Position numbers and translations under genes: made by a program
In this document: positions 45,504 through 57,857 of the stretch, one piece after another
Position numbering within the stretch: the first letter of the stretch is position 1
Layout of the letters: each line of letters opens with the position of its first letter
NCBI RefSeq assembly: GCF_004664715.2
Contig: NC_051071.1
Location: 2,001,501 to 2,065,500, forward strand
DNA length: 64,000 nt
Direction of reading: 5' to 3'
From: Peromyscus leucopus
Taxonomy: Eukaryota; Chordata; Mammalia; Rodentia; Cricetidae
The notes under the pieces: model-generated
What the model saw: only the letters and a program-made list of their open reading frames with translations
The model's database searches: none
Told to the model about the DNA's origin: nothing

Positions 45504-45697
<194 letters not shown>

Positions 45698-45964
45698 TTA
45701 ATCACACAAGTTTTATCATTTACCTGGTTAGAGTTACCCAAAGATATTATATATTAATCGAGGCTATTGTGAAAGGTGTTGTTTCCCTAATTTCTTTCTC
45801 AGTATGTCTGTCCTTTCGATATATGAGTGCTACTGTTTTTTGTGAGTTAACTTTGTATCTAACTATTTTGCAGAAAGTGTTTATCATCTATAGGAGTTTT
45901 CCAGTGGAATTTTTCTGGTCACTGATGTATACTATCATATTATATGCAAATAAAGATACTTTGA

Positions 45965-46116
45965 CTTAGCAGGGCAGTGGTGGTGCACGCCTTTAATCCC
46001 AGTATTCAGGAGACAGAGCCAGGTGGATATCTGTGAGTTCGAGGCCAGCCTGGTCTACTGAGCGAGATCCAAGACAGGCACCAAAACTACACAGAGAAAC
46101 CCTGTCTTGGGAAAAA
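45965..46116 (+). repeat. B1 SINE, inserted in L1 ORF2 next to the RT active-site region
   Basis: GGGCAGTGGTGGTGCACGCC, CTGTGAGTTCGAGGCCAGCC, ACACAGAGAAACCCTGTCTTG and an A tail. Target duplication AAAGATACTTTGA at 45952-45964 and 46117-46129. Confidence 0.97.
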
Positions 46117-46929
46117 AAAGATACTTTGAATTCCTCCTTTCCAATTTGTATCCCCTTGATTTCTTTCAGTTCTGTTATTGCTCCAGTTAAGACTCCAGGT
46201 ACTATTTTGAATAGATATGGAGGGAGTGGACAACCCTACCTTGTTCTGATTTTAGTGAAAGTGCTTTGAGTTTGTCTCCATTTAACTTGGAGTTGGCTAT
46301 GGGATTTCTGTAAAGTACCTTTATTATGTTTAGGTATGCCCCTCGTGTTCCTGATCTCTCTAAGACTTTTATCATGAAGCAGTGTTGGATTTTTATCAAA
46401 GGCCTTTTCTGCATCTAATGAGATGACCATGTGGTTTTGTCTCTCAGTTTGTTTATATGGTGGATTACATTTACTGATTTTTGTGTGTTGAACCATCCCT
46501 CTATCTCATGAATGGAGCCCATGTGATCATCGTGGATGATATTTTTGATTTGTTCTTAGATTCGATTTGCTAGTATTTTATTGGTAATTTTTGCATCTGT
46601 GTTCATAGGGGAAGTTAGCCTGTAATTCTCTTTCTTTGTTGGGTCTTTGTGTGGTTTGGGTATTAGGGTAACTGTAGCCTTGTAAAATGAAGTGTTTGTT
46701 TCTGAGGCGCATTGGCATTAGCTCTTCTTTGAAAGTCCGGTAAGATTCTGCACTGAATCTGTCTGGCTCTGGGCTTTTTGTTGTTGTTGTTAGACGTTAG
46801 TGACTGCTTCTATTTCACTAGGGGTTATAGGTCTGTTTAAATTGTTTATCTGATCTTATTTAACTTTGGTAAGTGGTATGTATTGTGAAAATTACCCATT
46901 TTATTTAGGTTTTCCAATTTGGTGGAGTA

Positions 46930-46938
<9 letters not shown>

Positions 46939-46960
<22 letters not shown>

Positions 46961-47109
46961 GGTTTTTCGAGACAGGGTTTCTCTATATAGCTTTGCGCCT
47001 TTCCTGGAGCTCACTTGGTAGCCCAGGCTGGCCTCGAACTCACAGAGATCCGCCTACCTCTGCCTCCCGAGTGCTGGGATTAAAGGCGTGCGCCACCAAC
47101 GCCCGGCCT
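46939..47109 (-). repeat. B1 SINE (inverted), inserted in L1 ORF2
   Basis: Long poly-T, then TTTTTCGAGACAGGGTTTC to GCGCCACCAACGCCCGGC. Target duplication AGTACAGGTTTTT at 46926-46938 and 47110-47122. Near consensus, so among the youngest elements here. Confidence 0.97.
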
Positions 47110-48344
47110 AGTACAGGTTTTTAATGTATGTCCTTATGATTCTCTGGATTTCCTCAGTGTCGGTTATATCCCATTTTTAATCTCTAATTTTGTTAATTTG
47201 GATCTTCTCTCTCTATGTTTTAGTTATTTGGATAAGGGTTTGTCAATCTTACTGTTTTTCGCAAAGAACCAACTCTGTTTCATTGATTCTTTGTATTGTT
47301 TTTGTTTGTTTGTTGGTTTCTATTTTATTGATTTTGGCCTGCAGTTTGATTATTTCTTGCCACCTGCTTCTTTTGGGTTTGATTTCTCCTTTTTGTTCTA
47401 GAGTTTTCAGGCATGTTAAGTTACCAGTATGAGAGCTCTTCATTTTTTTTTTTAAATGTAGGCACTTAGTGGTATGAAATTGCCTCTTAGAGTCACCTTT
47501 ACCATGTCCCATAAGTTTGTGTATGTTGTACATTCATTTTGTTCAGTTCTGGAAAGTCTTTAATTTCTGTCTTGATCCGTTTTCATTCAGCAGTGAGAAG
47601 TTCAGTTTCCATGAGTTCGTAAGCTTTCTGTGGTTGTTGATATCCAGCTTTAATCTGTGGTAGTCAGAGAGGATGCAGGGTCTTACTTCCATTTTCTTGT
47701 ATCTTTTGAGACTTAATCTGTGCCTGAGTCTGTTGTCAATTTTGGAGAAAGTTCATAAAGTACTGAACCTTCGTACATTCTTTTGTGTTTGGTGAAATGC
47801 TTTGTGAACATGTTAGGTCCATTTGGTTTATAGTATCAGTTAACTCCATCATTTCTCTGTTTAGTTTTTGTCTGGATACTCTGTTTAGTTTTGGTGAGAG
47901 TAGAGTATTGGAGTTTCCTACATCAGTGTATGAGGGACAGTATAAGCTGGAGTGGTGTTTCTTTTATGAACTTGGGTGCCCCTGTGTTTAGTTCATATAT
48001 GTTAAGAATTGCAATGTCCTCTTGGTAGATTTTTCCTTTGATGAGTATGTAGTGTCTTTGCCTATCTCTTCTGATTGGTTTTGATTTAAAGTCTAGTTTG
48101 TTAGATATTAAAATGACTACACCAGCTTGCTTCTTAGGTCCATTTGCTTGGAATAATTTTTCCATCCTTTAACTCTGAGGTGATGCCTATCCTTGATGTT
48201 GAGGTGTGTTTCTTGGATGCAGCAGAAGGACGGATCCTGTTTTCACATCGGTTCTGTTACCTTGTGCCTCTTCGTTGGAGAATTGAGACCATTGATGTTG
48301 AGAGATATCAATGAGCAATGTTGGTTGATTTCTGCTATTTTGTT

Positions 48345-48378
48345 GTCGTGGTGGTGGTGGTGGTGGTGGTGGTGGTGT

Positions 48379-48421
<43 letters not shown>
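48345..48421 (+). repeat. (GGT)n(GT)n compound microsatellite inside L1
   Basis: GGT units at 48349-48376 are followed by (TG)n to 48421. Confidence 0.96.
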
Positions 48422-48425
<4 letters not shown>

Positions 48426-49559
48426 GATTTGCTCTAGGGTTATTGATTTCCTGTGTTTTCCTGGGTGTGACTGACCTCTTTAGGTTCAAGTTCTCATTTT
48501 AGCACCTTCTGTAGGCTTATATTTGTAGATAGACATTGATTAAGTTTAGTTTTATCATGAAATATTTTATTTTCTCCATCTATTGTGATTAAAAGTTGTG
48601 CTGAGTATAGTAGCCTGGGCTGGCATCTGTGGTCTCTTAGAGTTTGTGAAACATCTGTCCTTCTGGATTTTAGTATCTCCATTGAGAAGTCATGTGTTAT
48701 TGGGTCTGCTGTTGTATGTTACTTGGTCTTTTTCCCTTGTAAGTTTTAATATTCTTTCTTTGTTCTATATATTTAGTGTTTTGATTATTATGTGCTAAGG
48801 GGACTTTCTTTTCTGGTCCAATATATTTGTTGTTCTAAATGTTCCTTGTGCCTGACATTCTCTCTTCTGTCTCTTGTATTCTATTGGTGAAACTTGCCTC
48901 TGAAGTTCCTGTCTGAGTTCCTAAATTTTCCATTTACAGGTTTCCCTCAGTTTGGGTTTTGTTTGTTGATTCTGTTTCTACTTTCAGGTCTTGAACTGTT
49001 TTATTCATTTCCTTCCACTGTTTGTGTTTCCATAGATTTCCTTAAAGGATTTATTCATTTCCTCCTTAAGGACCTCTATCTTATTCATAATGACTATTTG
49101 AAGGCCTCTGTTTTGTGCTTAAGCTGTGTCGGGGGACTTCTGTGGTAGGGTGTCTGGGCTCTTGTGGAGACATATTGTCCTGGCTGTTATTGACTGTGTT
49201 TTTATGCTGATGTGTAGGGACGATGGTAATTCTAGGAGCTGATATCTGGTCCTGCCTTTGTTGAGTGAGTATTTTGGTCGTTGGTTTCTGTTGCCCTCTC
49301 TGGTTCTTAGGAGGGTGTGGGAACTGTATGTTGGTTAGTAGGGGATTCTTCTGGGATCATGCTAGGTATGGCCACTGAGGGGTTTTGGGTAAAATATATT
49401 TCCAGGTATTGAGAACTGACACTTAGGAATGGGGGTGTACTGAGTGGGGGAAGGGAGTTCACAGAGAGAGGAAAGTCGGGTGTTTCACCAGGGTTGGCTT
49501 AGTCCCCTGGGAATAGGGGCAGAGAGTGAGAAGAGGTCACTGCGGGTAGTCTGCTACTG

Positions 49560-49885
49560 AGCTGGGGATGAGAGGGAGGGATTGGATTTGGAGGAGAGGA
49601 GGGGGAGTGAAGATCTGACGCTCACCTGCCTGCTTTGCTGGCCCACTTTCTTCCCTGGCAAGCCTGGCTACGGGCTGCCCAGGGAATGCCTGCTGGAGTG
49701 GGGGGGCTGGGAGAACAGGATGAGTGGGGAGGAAGGTTGGAGGAGATCTGCTGAGATGGGGGCAGGCAGGGAGGGATGGCTGTGACAGGTTGTCTTCTAC
49801 AGAGCTGGGGTAAGACTGGGGGATTGGATTTGGAGGAGAGGAGGGAGGGACGAAGATCTGCAGTTAGCTTCCTCTGCAGGAGTTC
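49560..49885 (-). promoter_or_regulatory. Tandem 5' UTR (promoter) monomers of the L1
   Basis: The phrase ATTGGATTTGGAGGAGAGGA occurs at 49581 and 49823, 242 bp apart, each followed by a GAAGATCTG word. This is a tandem monomer arrangement typical of rodent L1 promoters. Confidence 0.75.
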
Positions 49886-49898
49886 CGCTTCATCTTTT

Positions 49899-50017
49899 TT
49901 TTTTTTTTTTTAAATTTTGGTTTTTCTTTTCTTTTTTTTTCTAGAGCTGAGGACTGAACCCAGGGCCTTGCGCTTACTAGGCAAGGGCTCTACCACTGAG
50001 CTAAATCCCCAACCCCT
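49899..50017 (-). repeat. ID SINE (inverted)
   Basis: T-rich tail, then AGAGCTGAGGACTGAACCC, CTTACTAGGCAAGGGCTC and GAGCTAAATCCCCAACCCC. Perfect target duplication GCTTCATCTTTT at 49887-49898 and 50018-50029. Confidence 0.97.
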
Positions 50018-50029
50018 GCTTCATCTTTT

Positions 50030-50948
50030 AGAGGCAGCTTCTCTTTCTTTATCAAGGTGGGCTGCGGGGGATGATGGTTGGAGTCTACCTGAAAGCATTT
50101 GGAGACATCTGAGCTCATGTGTGGGTGGCACGGGCCTGCACTTGGTGGCCGCTTGCCTTCTGTGGTGGAGGGGAACCTGCAGGGCTTTAGCGAAGCGGCT
50201 GTGGGCACCTCCGCCTGTCTCATTCACCTTTCATCCTCACGGCTTGGCACGGGGCGGTGCTGCATGGACTTGGTGGTGTGCTCCGAGAAGGAATGTGTGT
50301 GAACCTGGCTTCGGAGGACTTGAGTGCAGGTGACTCAGGGAGAGGAATCATGGTGGGAATATGGAAACTGACAGATCTGAGTACGGGTACCACTGAAGCC
50401 CAGCTTGGTGAACCATGAGTTTTACTGGGGTTACTTACAGGAGCGGGAATGACTCAAAGATGACTGTGTCACCAAAGCCCACTCCAGCATGGGTGACAGC
50501 TCAGGAACACCTGCAGGCGCTTGACAGGTTGGAGAGCGTCTCTTCCAGCAAGCTGCACCTGCCTCAGTCTCCTCAGCAGGCCTTATGGCTTACATAACCT
50601 TGAAGCGGGAGGGGTCTTGTGTAACTGGTATATTCAGGCGCTTCCTGACGCTTCTGAATTGTTTCCTTCCTGAGCCTTAGGGAGTGTCCCTTCAGGATGG
50701 AATGTTTAAAATTCTATATAATACCAGGCCTGGGAATGGCCACGGTACAGTTTGCAGGTGAAATATAGGACACATGTGACAGTGTGAGGGACAGCAGGAA
50801 GCAAGACCCACAGGCCTCAGGGTGGGGATTTTTGCATCCACACTGTGCCTTCCTCTGCCTTCTTTCCCAGGAGATGCTGGTGAGTCTAACTAGTTAAAAA
50901 AAAAAAGACATTGGCTTCTGATCCTCAAGCAGCAGACTATGCCTTGGA

Positions 50949-51004
<56 letters not shown>

Positions 51005-51394
51005 ATGGGCTGTGTAGAGAAGCCATGCTGATGTGTGTTTCCTGCAGCCCAAAACAAGAGCCTGACATCCTCATTTGCTTAGGAGAAGCAGATGCAAAAT
51101 GCCACCTCCCTGCACAGGAAGGTCTGCTGGGCAGAAGCCAGCATCAGGGGCTGGAAGTCAGCTGGCCTCTGGGCCACGTGCCGGGCGATGCAGTCACCCT
51201 GTGCTCGGTCTGAGAAAGGTGCCCGGAAGCCACCAGATCATCACATGGAAGCTTCGTATTCAGCTCGGAGTTTGCTGGAGTCGGTCAGGCCATGTGGTAA
51301 ACTCTTGACGCTGACGAGGCTTAGAAGAAAAGTGATTATTGAGCTGTTGCATATCTTATACCAGCTGGAAATAAAAGGCCTGGTATAGAGACCT
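50030..51394. other. Unique intronic DNA
   Basis: No repeat recognised apart from (TG)n at 50952-50999. Frames are short and unsupported. Confidence 0.5.
50952..50999 (+). repeat. (TG)n microsatellite
   Basis: About 24 TG units. Confidence 0.97.
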
Positions 51395-51928
51395 GTCAGG
51401 GTCCAACTCTGACCTGTTGAACAGTCCTTGAAGTGGCAAATGAGGAACTAAGAAATGCTAGACAGGAATAAATATAGAGGTAGATGAAGAAAAAGATAGA
51501 GACACAGGATAGCTTCGGGAGGGCCCTGGGTCAATACCCAGTCGCCTGGTGTTTATTCCTAATGGGCTTTTTATATATTAGCAAGTGGAGAAGCAAGAGA
51601 CCTCCTGGTTTCAAGATCAAAGTACAAAGTACAAACAAGTGTAGACCTTTCTTAGTTCTCTAAACACTTGGTAACCATGCCTTTGGCCAAAACATCCTAT
51701 TATGTAGCCTTGGGGAGCAACATACACTTTGACTCTCTGACCTTGAGTCAAAATGGAAACAAAGCACAAGCTGGAATCTTTGTGGGCTCCCACAGGGACC
51801 CACTCATCTGCAAGGCTGGGTTGCAATCATAAAACTGTTCCTAGACCTACAGTGAAGGACAGCTTAGTAACTCAAGCTGGGGGAAAGGCACGCATAGTTG
51901 TGTACATGGATCCTACCTTGATTACAGG
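51395..51928 (-). mobile_element. LTR of an endogenous retrovirus (inverted)
   Basis: Begins TGTCAGGGTCCAACTCTGACC. On the minus strand an AATAAACACC polyadenylation-like signal lies near 51549-51558 and the element ends GGACCCTGACA. Phrases GGATAGCTTCGGGAGGGCCC, GGTTTCAAGATCAAAGTAC and CTACAGTGAAGGACAGCTTA recur in cricetid LTRs I recall. The far boundary and target duplication are not resolved. Confidence 0.65.
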
Positions 51929-53054
51929 TAGAAGCTCGTGTGGAGGCTAGGTGCGGGGGTTGGTGACCCGAGGACATCTCTGTGGAAGATTTTCTACTGG
52001 GTTGGTGCGGTGTGAGCAGGATGTGCCACTGCCAGGGAGCAGCTAGGAATGAGGCTTAGACATACGCCAAGTGTGAAAAAGGGCGTTTATTCTCTGGGGA
52101 TTGTGGCTCTGAGCTGAGGAGTCCCTGCATCCTCCCACCCTTGGCCTTTGTCATGGAATTTCAGAGTTCCCATAGTGCACATTGCCTAACCCCCAGCCAT
52201 CCTGAGTAGGGGTCTCCCTATGCCATGCTGTCCCTGAATCTGCTGAGTGCTGGACACTGGCGGGTTTCAAGAGCAGAGAGCTAAGGTAAGGAAGGAGAGG
52301 TCAGAGAGTGTGAACTTGGGGCAGGCAGGGGTTTCTGTCTGTCTCGTGTTTCTCATGCTAGGAACAGCATCTGGCACATGCGTGGGCTCAGTCAGTCCTG
52401 GCTGAGTGAATGACTGACGGACTGTGTGAGACAAGCACTATTGGTGACTCCAGCTGCATTTGGCCAGTGTGGCATCTCAGAGAGAGACACAGGGTAGATT
52501 GACGGAGTTTTGGGGGGAGGAGATCTGTGATCTGTAGGGGGACGCCCCTCCTTCTGAGAACAATCCTTCTGGGCTGGGGATGTACTAGGCAGACCATGCG
52601 AGGACCTGGGAGCTGAGGTGTTTGCTTTTGTTTATTGCATGGTCCTGTGTGCTAGTCTTCTGTTTCTTCCATGGTGAGGTCTTTGGTGGCCACTGTAGTC
52701 CTGGTGTCATAGGGTGATGGGGAAATGGTCCTTCCTTTACTTTTGGGAAGAGTTTGCTATTGGCTCTTCTTTAAGCCCTGATGGAATCCACCTACCCCCC
52801 CCCCCCCCACACACACACACACCGAGGCCTGGCTTCTCCTGGTGTCTGGGTGTTAGGAGTGTTAAATATGTCACAGAACCTGCCTCTGTGGTGTGGCCAT
52901 TTCACCGCAACTGGGAAGAAGCAGCAGCGGGCGACGCTGGGCTCTGCAGCCCTTCCTGCATCCAGGACGAGCAGGTCTGATGTGCTGTGTTTGCCCTGAG
53001 CTGACCGTGGCGGCCATTGTGACTGACGTCTTCCTCAGTTTCTGCTGACTCCAT
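51929..53054. other. Unique intronic DNA
   Basis: Only a C/CA run at 52796-52823 stands out. Confidence 0.45.
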
Positions 53055-53135
53055 GCTAGGCTTGGTGGAACAGGGCTATCATCTCACGATACTTGGGAGG
53101 CTGAGGCAGGAGGATCCCAAGTTCAAAGCCCAGGC
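53055..53135 (+). repeat. Proto-B1/B1 fragment
   Basis: TAGGCTTGGTGGAACAGGGC, ACTTGGGAGGCTGAGGCAGG and AGTTCAAAGCCCAGGC: a diverged 7SL-derived monomer. Confidence 0.7.
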
Positions 53136-55550
53136 TAAGACCAAAGAGCCGAGAGAAGTTAAAGTCAGGGGCTTGAGACCCAAAGCCTGAGCCTCATGCC
53201 TCAACGTATAGCAAAGCGGTGCTGAAAACCAGTGTACTTCAGCAGGTTCTTGTGGCTCCTGGTGGGCAGTTGTTTTGATTGTAATTGTTTGTGTCTTTTT
53301 TGTGTGTGTGCAAAAGGATGTGGTGGGGATACCATTCTTCCAGTTTAATCCATTTCTATGTAAAATGTTATCATCTCATTATGGAGAATGCCTTGGCGAA
53401 TATAGATGACGAGCAGATTAAAAATCACCTCTGCACCCCTCCCACAGCAGCGGGGAGGGTCCACAAAGAGGTTCTCATATTGTATTCCACTGCCACCCTC
53501 GCAGGGGGACCCCTGTCCCAGCAGTGACCTCAGTCCACACCCATTGGAAGGAGCCTGAACTAGACCCAGAGAGGGCTGAATGGGCGACCCTTTGCTGATC
53601 CTGAGCATATTAGAACAGACGTGGCTTCCTTCACTGGCCTCTGCTTCCAGAGGAAGACACCATGACTGCAGTGCCGAAAGCGGGTGTTTCCAAACTGACT
53701 GTGAGCACAGGCTAGACCACAGGTTGCCAGGGCCTGCACCAAGCTGTCCACCAGAACACCTCTGCGGGCACTGAAGGGACCAGCAGTTCCCTCCCAGCTT
53801 CTTGGCCCCTTTCACCATTTCTTAGCTCCCCACGATGCCAGTATGCCAAGGTGTTAGGTGACGGTCCGGAATAGTCATCAGGGACTTCTGTGCTTCTGCG
53901 GTAACCAGCCACCCTGCAGGGTGGGCAGTGGCACTCCCAGACAAAGCTGGACTAGGTTCTGTGTGGGTGGTGGTGGTGGTAATGATGTCACGTCCAGGCT
54001 GGCTTGGTCTCAGAACCTTTGCTTGTCGACACCTTCCCTGGGGTGGGGATGTCTGATCAGTGGCCTGTGGAGACTAGGTCGTCTTGCTCTGTGGAACACT
54101 ATGTAGAAGGTTTTTGTTAAAGCTAGGCGTGGGCAGGGCCAGCCCTGGGCTGGGACTACTCTGCTAACATTCCACTGTGTTAATCTGTGAGGATGAAGAT
54201 TCTAGGCTGGGGTCTCAGCAGCAGGACGTCTCCCACCGCTCTGGAGATGAGAGGTTTGAGATCGGGTGTCGGTGGGTTGTGCTCTCACAGTATGACTTGG
54301 GTGTGACCCTTGGCATGCAGATGGCATCTGCCCTGTGTCCTCCCCCAGTCTGATCTCCTGTTCTTAAGAAGACAGTAGGCCTCCCTCCTGACCCATGTAT
54401 CCTCTGTAGGGCTCCTCTTGATGTCCTCTCATCCTGAGGTCCTGGGGATTCTCTCTGCAACAGATGAGCCTGACAGGGTGCTCAGTCTAGCTCCTACACC
54501 AGGGCTTCATAATGCAGAAGGTTGAGTGATACGGCGTGGCCATACAAAGTCCAGACACAGGTCTATCCGCCTAGGGCCTGTGCTCCGGCTGTAGTGTGTT
54601 CATGAAGGAAGTCATTGGTGTGACACATGGACGGCCAGAAGTGCATGTATTTCACAGGCGCCAGCCTCCTTGAGTCTGGGCAAGCCCTGACCCAGACTCT
54701 GGGAGGTCGAGGCCAGCACGGTCCTGGCTGCCCCAGAGCATCTTGTCTAGTGGTAGAGAAAGGTTGGTACCAACAGTGTGAGCAGGTCCAGGGCTGTGGG
54801 AAGGAAAACAGGAGCTGCATGGGGTGGGGGTGGCACTGGTGAATGTGTACTAAGCAGGTGACATCCAAATTGAATTTTGAAGGTGGGTAGGTGGTAAGGA
54901 GAAGGAAGACAGTCCAGGGGGAGCATTTGCCAGGTATGGCAAAGCCAAACTGTGCCAGCGATGGAAGCTTGAGAGGACAGTTCAGGTTCAGAGATCCTCT
55001 AGTATAGGATATACTATATACAGGCTGGCTGGGCCTGCCTAGGGGATTCAGGGGCCCAGACGCCCCTGTGGCTCTGTCACCACCCCAACAAATGGTTTAA
55101 GGTTTTGCTAGTCTGGGGGAGTAGTCAAAGGCTTTAAGCCCCTCAGTCCATAAGGGCTCCGGGCACAACTGCTCACGTATCATTGGCCCAAGTATGTTCT
55201 CATGACCCACTTCTGCAAGGGAATCTAAGAAGTGTAGGGAACCATGTTGGGGATTTACAAGGCTTACCATGGGGAACACCTTCTGCAGGCAAGAGCGCAC
55301 AAGAAGGCTGGCAGCGCTGGCCCTAGAAGAGGCTGCTCTGCTTAAAAAATCAACAGAGACTCCCCTGCCCCAGGGTGCATCACCCACTGTTGGGCACCAA
55401 CCTCATGTCTGGAAAGTGAACCTATGGAAGGAGGAAAGCTTCAGGGAGTTAGGGACTCTGTCCCCCATGCAGGAGGAGTTGATTCATGACAGGTCTGTAA
55501 TTTGCTTTCAAACAACTAGGCTCAGCATTGACCACATTCCTTTATGGCCT
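53136..55550. other. Unique intronic DNA
   Basis: No repeat family recognised. Frames of up to 157 codons without motifs. Confidence 0.5.
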
Positions 55551-55638
55551 GCCTTCCTCCCTCCCTCCCTCCCTCCCTCCCTCCCTCCCTCCCTCCCTCC
55601 CTCTTTCCGTCCCTCCCTTCCTCCCTCCCTCTTCCTTT
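55551..55638 (+). repeat. (CCCT)n homopyrimidine tract
   Basis: Almost pure pyrimidine over 88 bp, broken by a G at 55609. Mirror-symmetric sub-tracts could form triplex DNA. Confidence 0.95.
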
Positions 55639-56080
55639 AGAGTATGATGTGGAGTGCTTCCTTTCATATGGGAACGGAACAGCTAGGTTAGCATCAGTTG
55701 TTTGAGCCTTACAGAGAGCTTGCTGGCTATCATCACCTGTATGATCAAGGAGATGCTGGTGAGGGCTGTGAGTGGGAGGGGGACCTGCCCATGGATATTC
55801 AGGTGAGTGACATTCGTCCAGTGTCCTAACCTGCTAGCAGGGCTTTGATGTTGTCATGGCTTTTATTCAGGTGCATCCCCAGTCAACAGTGAGTGTATTG
55901 GCTGGCTTTGTGCACGAGAGTTTTAAAATCCAGTGCTTTCTTGTGGACAACAAATGGTTGGGCCTTTTTTTGGATCTGCTCTGGCAGTTTCTGTTTTTGT
56001 GGGTGCATCTAGAGCTTTTTCCCCTTGAGATCCTTTTTTGCTGGAGTAATTTTCACATGACCCCAGGTTTAAACATATAC
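55639..56080. other. Unique intronic DNA
   Basis: Nothing recognised. Confidence 0.45.
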
Positions 56081-56460
56081 AGAGCAAGCACACAAATCAA
56101 ACATTTCCTGAGAAGTCATAAGAAATTTACTTTAAAACAACTCTTTTATGTTGATATAATTTTGGCATTAAAGATTAAAATAAATTTACATATTAGTGAG
56201 AAAGCTGGGCTTTTTATTTTTACGTAAAGAATTAAATACCAGCTGAATATACTGAGAGACGGAGTAGGACACCTCTAATACATTTCAGAGCTGACTAATA
56301 TTTTAATTTCATAATCCTCAAAGCTTCAAATACTACTTTGCATAAATATATATTATGCCAAATAACAAAAGCATGCTTAGGCCATTTCAGAAGTTGTTAA
56401 GTTTATCTTAATCATGAGTCAAAAATTCATCGAGTGATTCTTTATGAAATATGTTAGCAA
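56081..56460. other. AT-rich repeat-free block, possible conserved non-coding element
   Basis: Unlike the GC-rich flanks, this block is AT-rich without microsatellite or L1 signatures. It has homeobox-like TAAT words and octamer-like strings (TTTGCATAAATATA, ATTATGCCAAATAAC). It is listed as a candidate only; conservation cannot be judged from one sequence. Confidence 0.25.
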
Positions 56461-56477
56461 CACAAATGGCCATTAAG

Positions 56478-56632
56478 ATATATTTGTTATGTTTATTTAT
56501 TTATTGTGTATGTATTTACATGCGTGGGAGTCAGAGGACCACTCGCAGGACCCACTTTTGCCTTTCACTGTGTGGGTCCCAGAGACTGAACTCAGCAAGC
56601 GCCCTTACCCACTCAGCCATCCTGGGGGCCGC
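56478..56632 (-). repeat. B3-type SINE (inverted)
   Basis: TTTATTTATTTATTGTGTATG, GTGGGAGTCAGAGGACCAC and TACCCACTCAGCCATCCTGG. Confidence 0.8.
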
Positions 56633-56639
56633 AAGTAGC

Positions 56640-57205
56640 ATTTTTAAAAATCCAGCATTCTAGCACCACACAATCCAAAGATACACTACTTGGATAGTCA
56701 CATGCTGAACACTGAAGGTAGGAACATTTGAAAAGCTTTTGTTTCCTTATGGAAACTGTTCGGCTTCAGGAAGAGCAGAAAAGGCAGCAGCCATGAGATG
56801 AAGCCGGGTGCTCCCTGCGGCCTCAGGGGCAAAGTGTGGGTGCTGTGTGCTCAGAGTCAAGGCTGCAGTGACGCTGTGGGATTACGGTTTGATCTTGAAT
56901 CGAGTCTTAGGCCTTATGCATTCAGGCATTATTGTTGCCAGTTTTCCCCTGGCCCTCGCATGCAGTTACAGGACCCCAGCATGGGGCAGCGGCCTGCTAT
57001 TGAAGCCGCTGTGTCCCGGGGTGGGGGTGGGGTTGAGTTAGAGCTGGTGTAGTAAGCTGGTGTCAATGTCTCCATTTTCTCTAGGAGGAGCTCTGTTTGT
57101 TCCTCTCTCAAGATCAGGGGCCCCACGGAGTTTGCAACATATATTTTTAAGTTGTCTAACTCAGTTGGGATGAACTATAGTATCGGTGTGGGGTCCACTT
57201 AGTCT
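56640..57205. other. Unique intronic DNA
   Basis: Nothing recognised. Confidence 0.45.
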
Positions 57206-57209
57206 ATAG

Positions 57210-57431
57210 CAGAGATGCTCAACCTGTGGGTTGTGACCCCTTTGAGGGAATGACTCTTTTACAGGGGTCGCCTAAAACCATTAGAAAACACATATATTTA
57301 CGTGATGATTCATGACAGCAGCAAAATTACAGTTATGAAGTAGCAACAAAAATAATTTTGTGGTTGGGGGTCACCACAATATGAAGAACTGTATTAAAGG
57401 GTCACAGCATTAGGGGTGTTGAGAATCACTG
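57210..57431 (+). mobile_element. URR1-like hAT-Charlie element
   Basis: ATGCTCAACCTGTGGGTTGTG start, AACCATTAGAAAACACATAT, GGTTGGGGGTCACCACAATA and GTGTTGAGAATCACTG end. The flanks GTCTATAG and CCTCATAG may be a decayed 8-bp duplication. Same family as 36357-36585. Confidence 0.88.
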
Positions 57432-57706
57432 CCTCATAGTATGCTGTGGGGTCTGGCTTCCTCTGAACGCTCCCCACACCCCCTGGCCCCCGGACCCCAG
57501 CAGCCTGTCCCTGAGCTGCACACACCCAGCACACTATTCTTTCAGCTCCAGCAAACTGGCATCTGTCAGATTAGTTAAGAATAGAAAGCGCAAGTTTTTA
57601 TTGTGTTTACTTATCCCCTCTAGAGCGCTTTCCTTTTTTATATAGATCATAGTTATAAAATATTCTATGTTTTTCCTTTGTTCATTCTCCTGTTTAGTCT
57701 GAGCTC

Positions 57707-57857
57707 TTTTTTTTTTTGGTTTTGTAGACCATGTAGTCTCACCATGAAGGCTGGTCTGGAATACCTGCATAGCCCACACTGGCCTGAAACTCAGAGTGAT
57801 CCACCTGCCTCTGCCTCCCGAGTGCTGGCATTACAGGCGTGCACTGCTTGTCCAGCT
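57707..57857 (-). repeat. B1 SINE (inverted, diverged)
   Basis: Poly-T, then CCACACTGGCCTGAAACTC, CCACCTGCCTCTGCCTCCCG and CATTACAGGCGTGCACTGC. Confidence 0.9.

Noticed and set aside
46236..48165. Frames with reverse-transcriptase and endonuclease similarity
   Set aside because: Real similarity, but they are pieces of the decayed L1 and not separate genes; stops, insertions and a changed active site make them pseudogenic.
48193..48474. Trp-rich frame on the plus strand
   Set aside because: It is the antisense of L1 ORF2 plus a (GGT)n tract.
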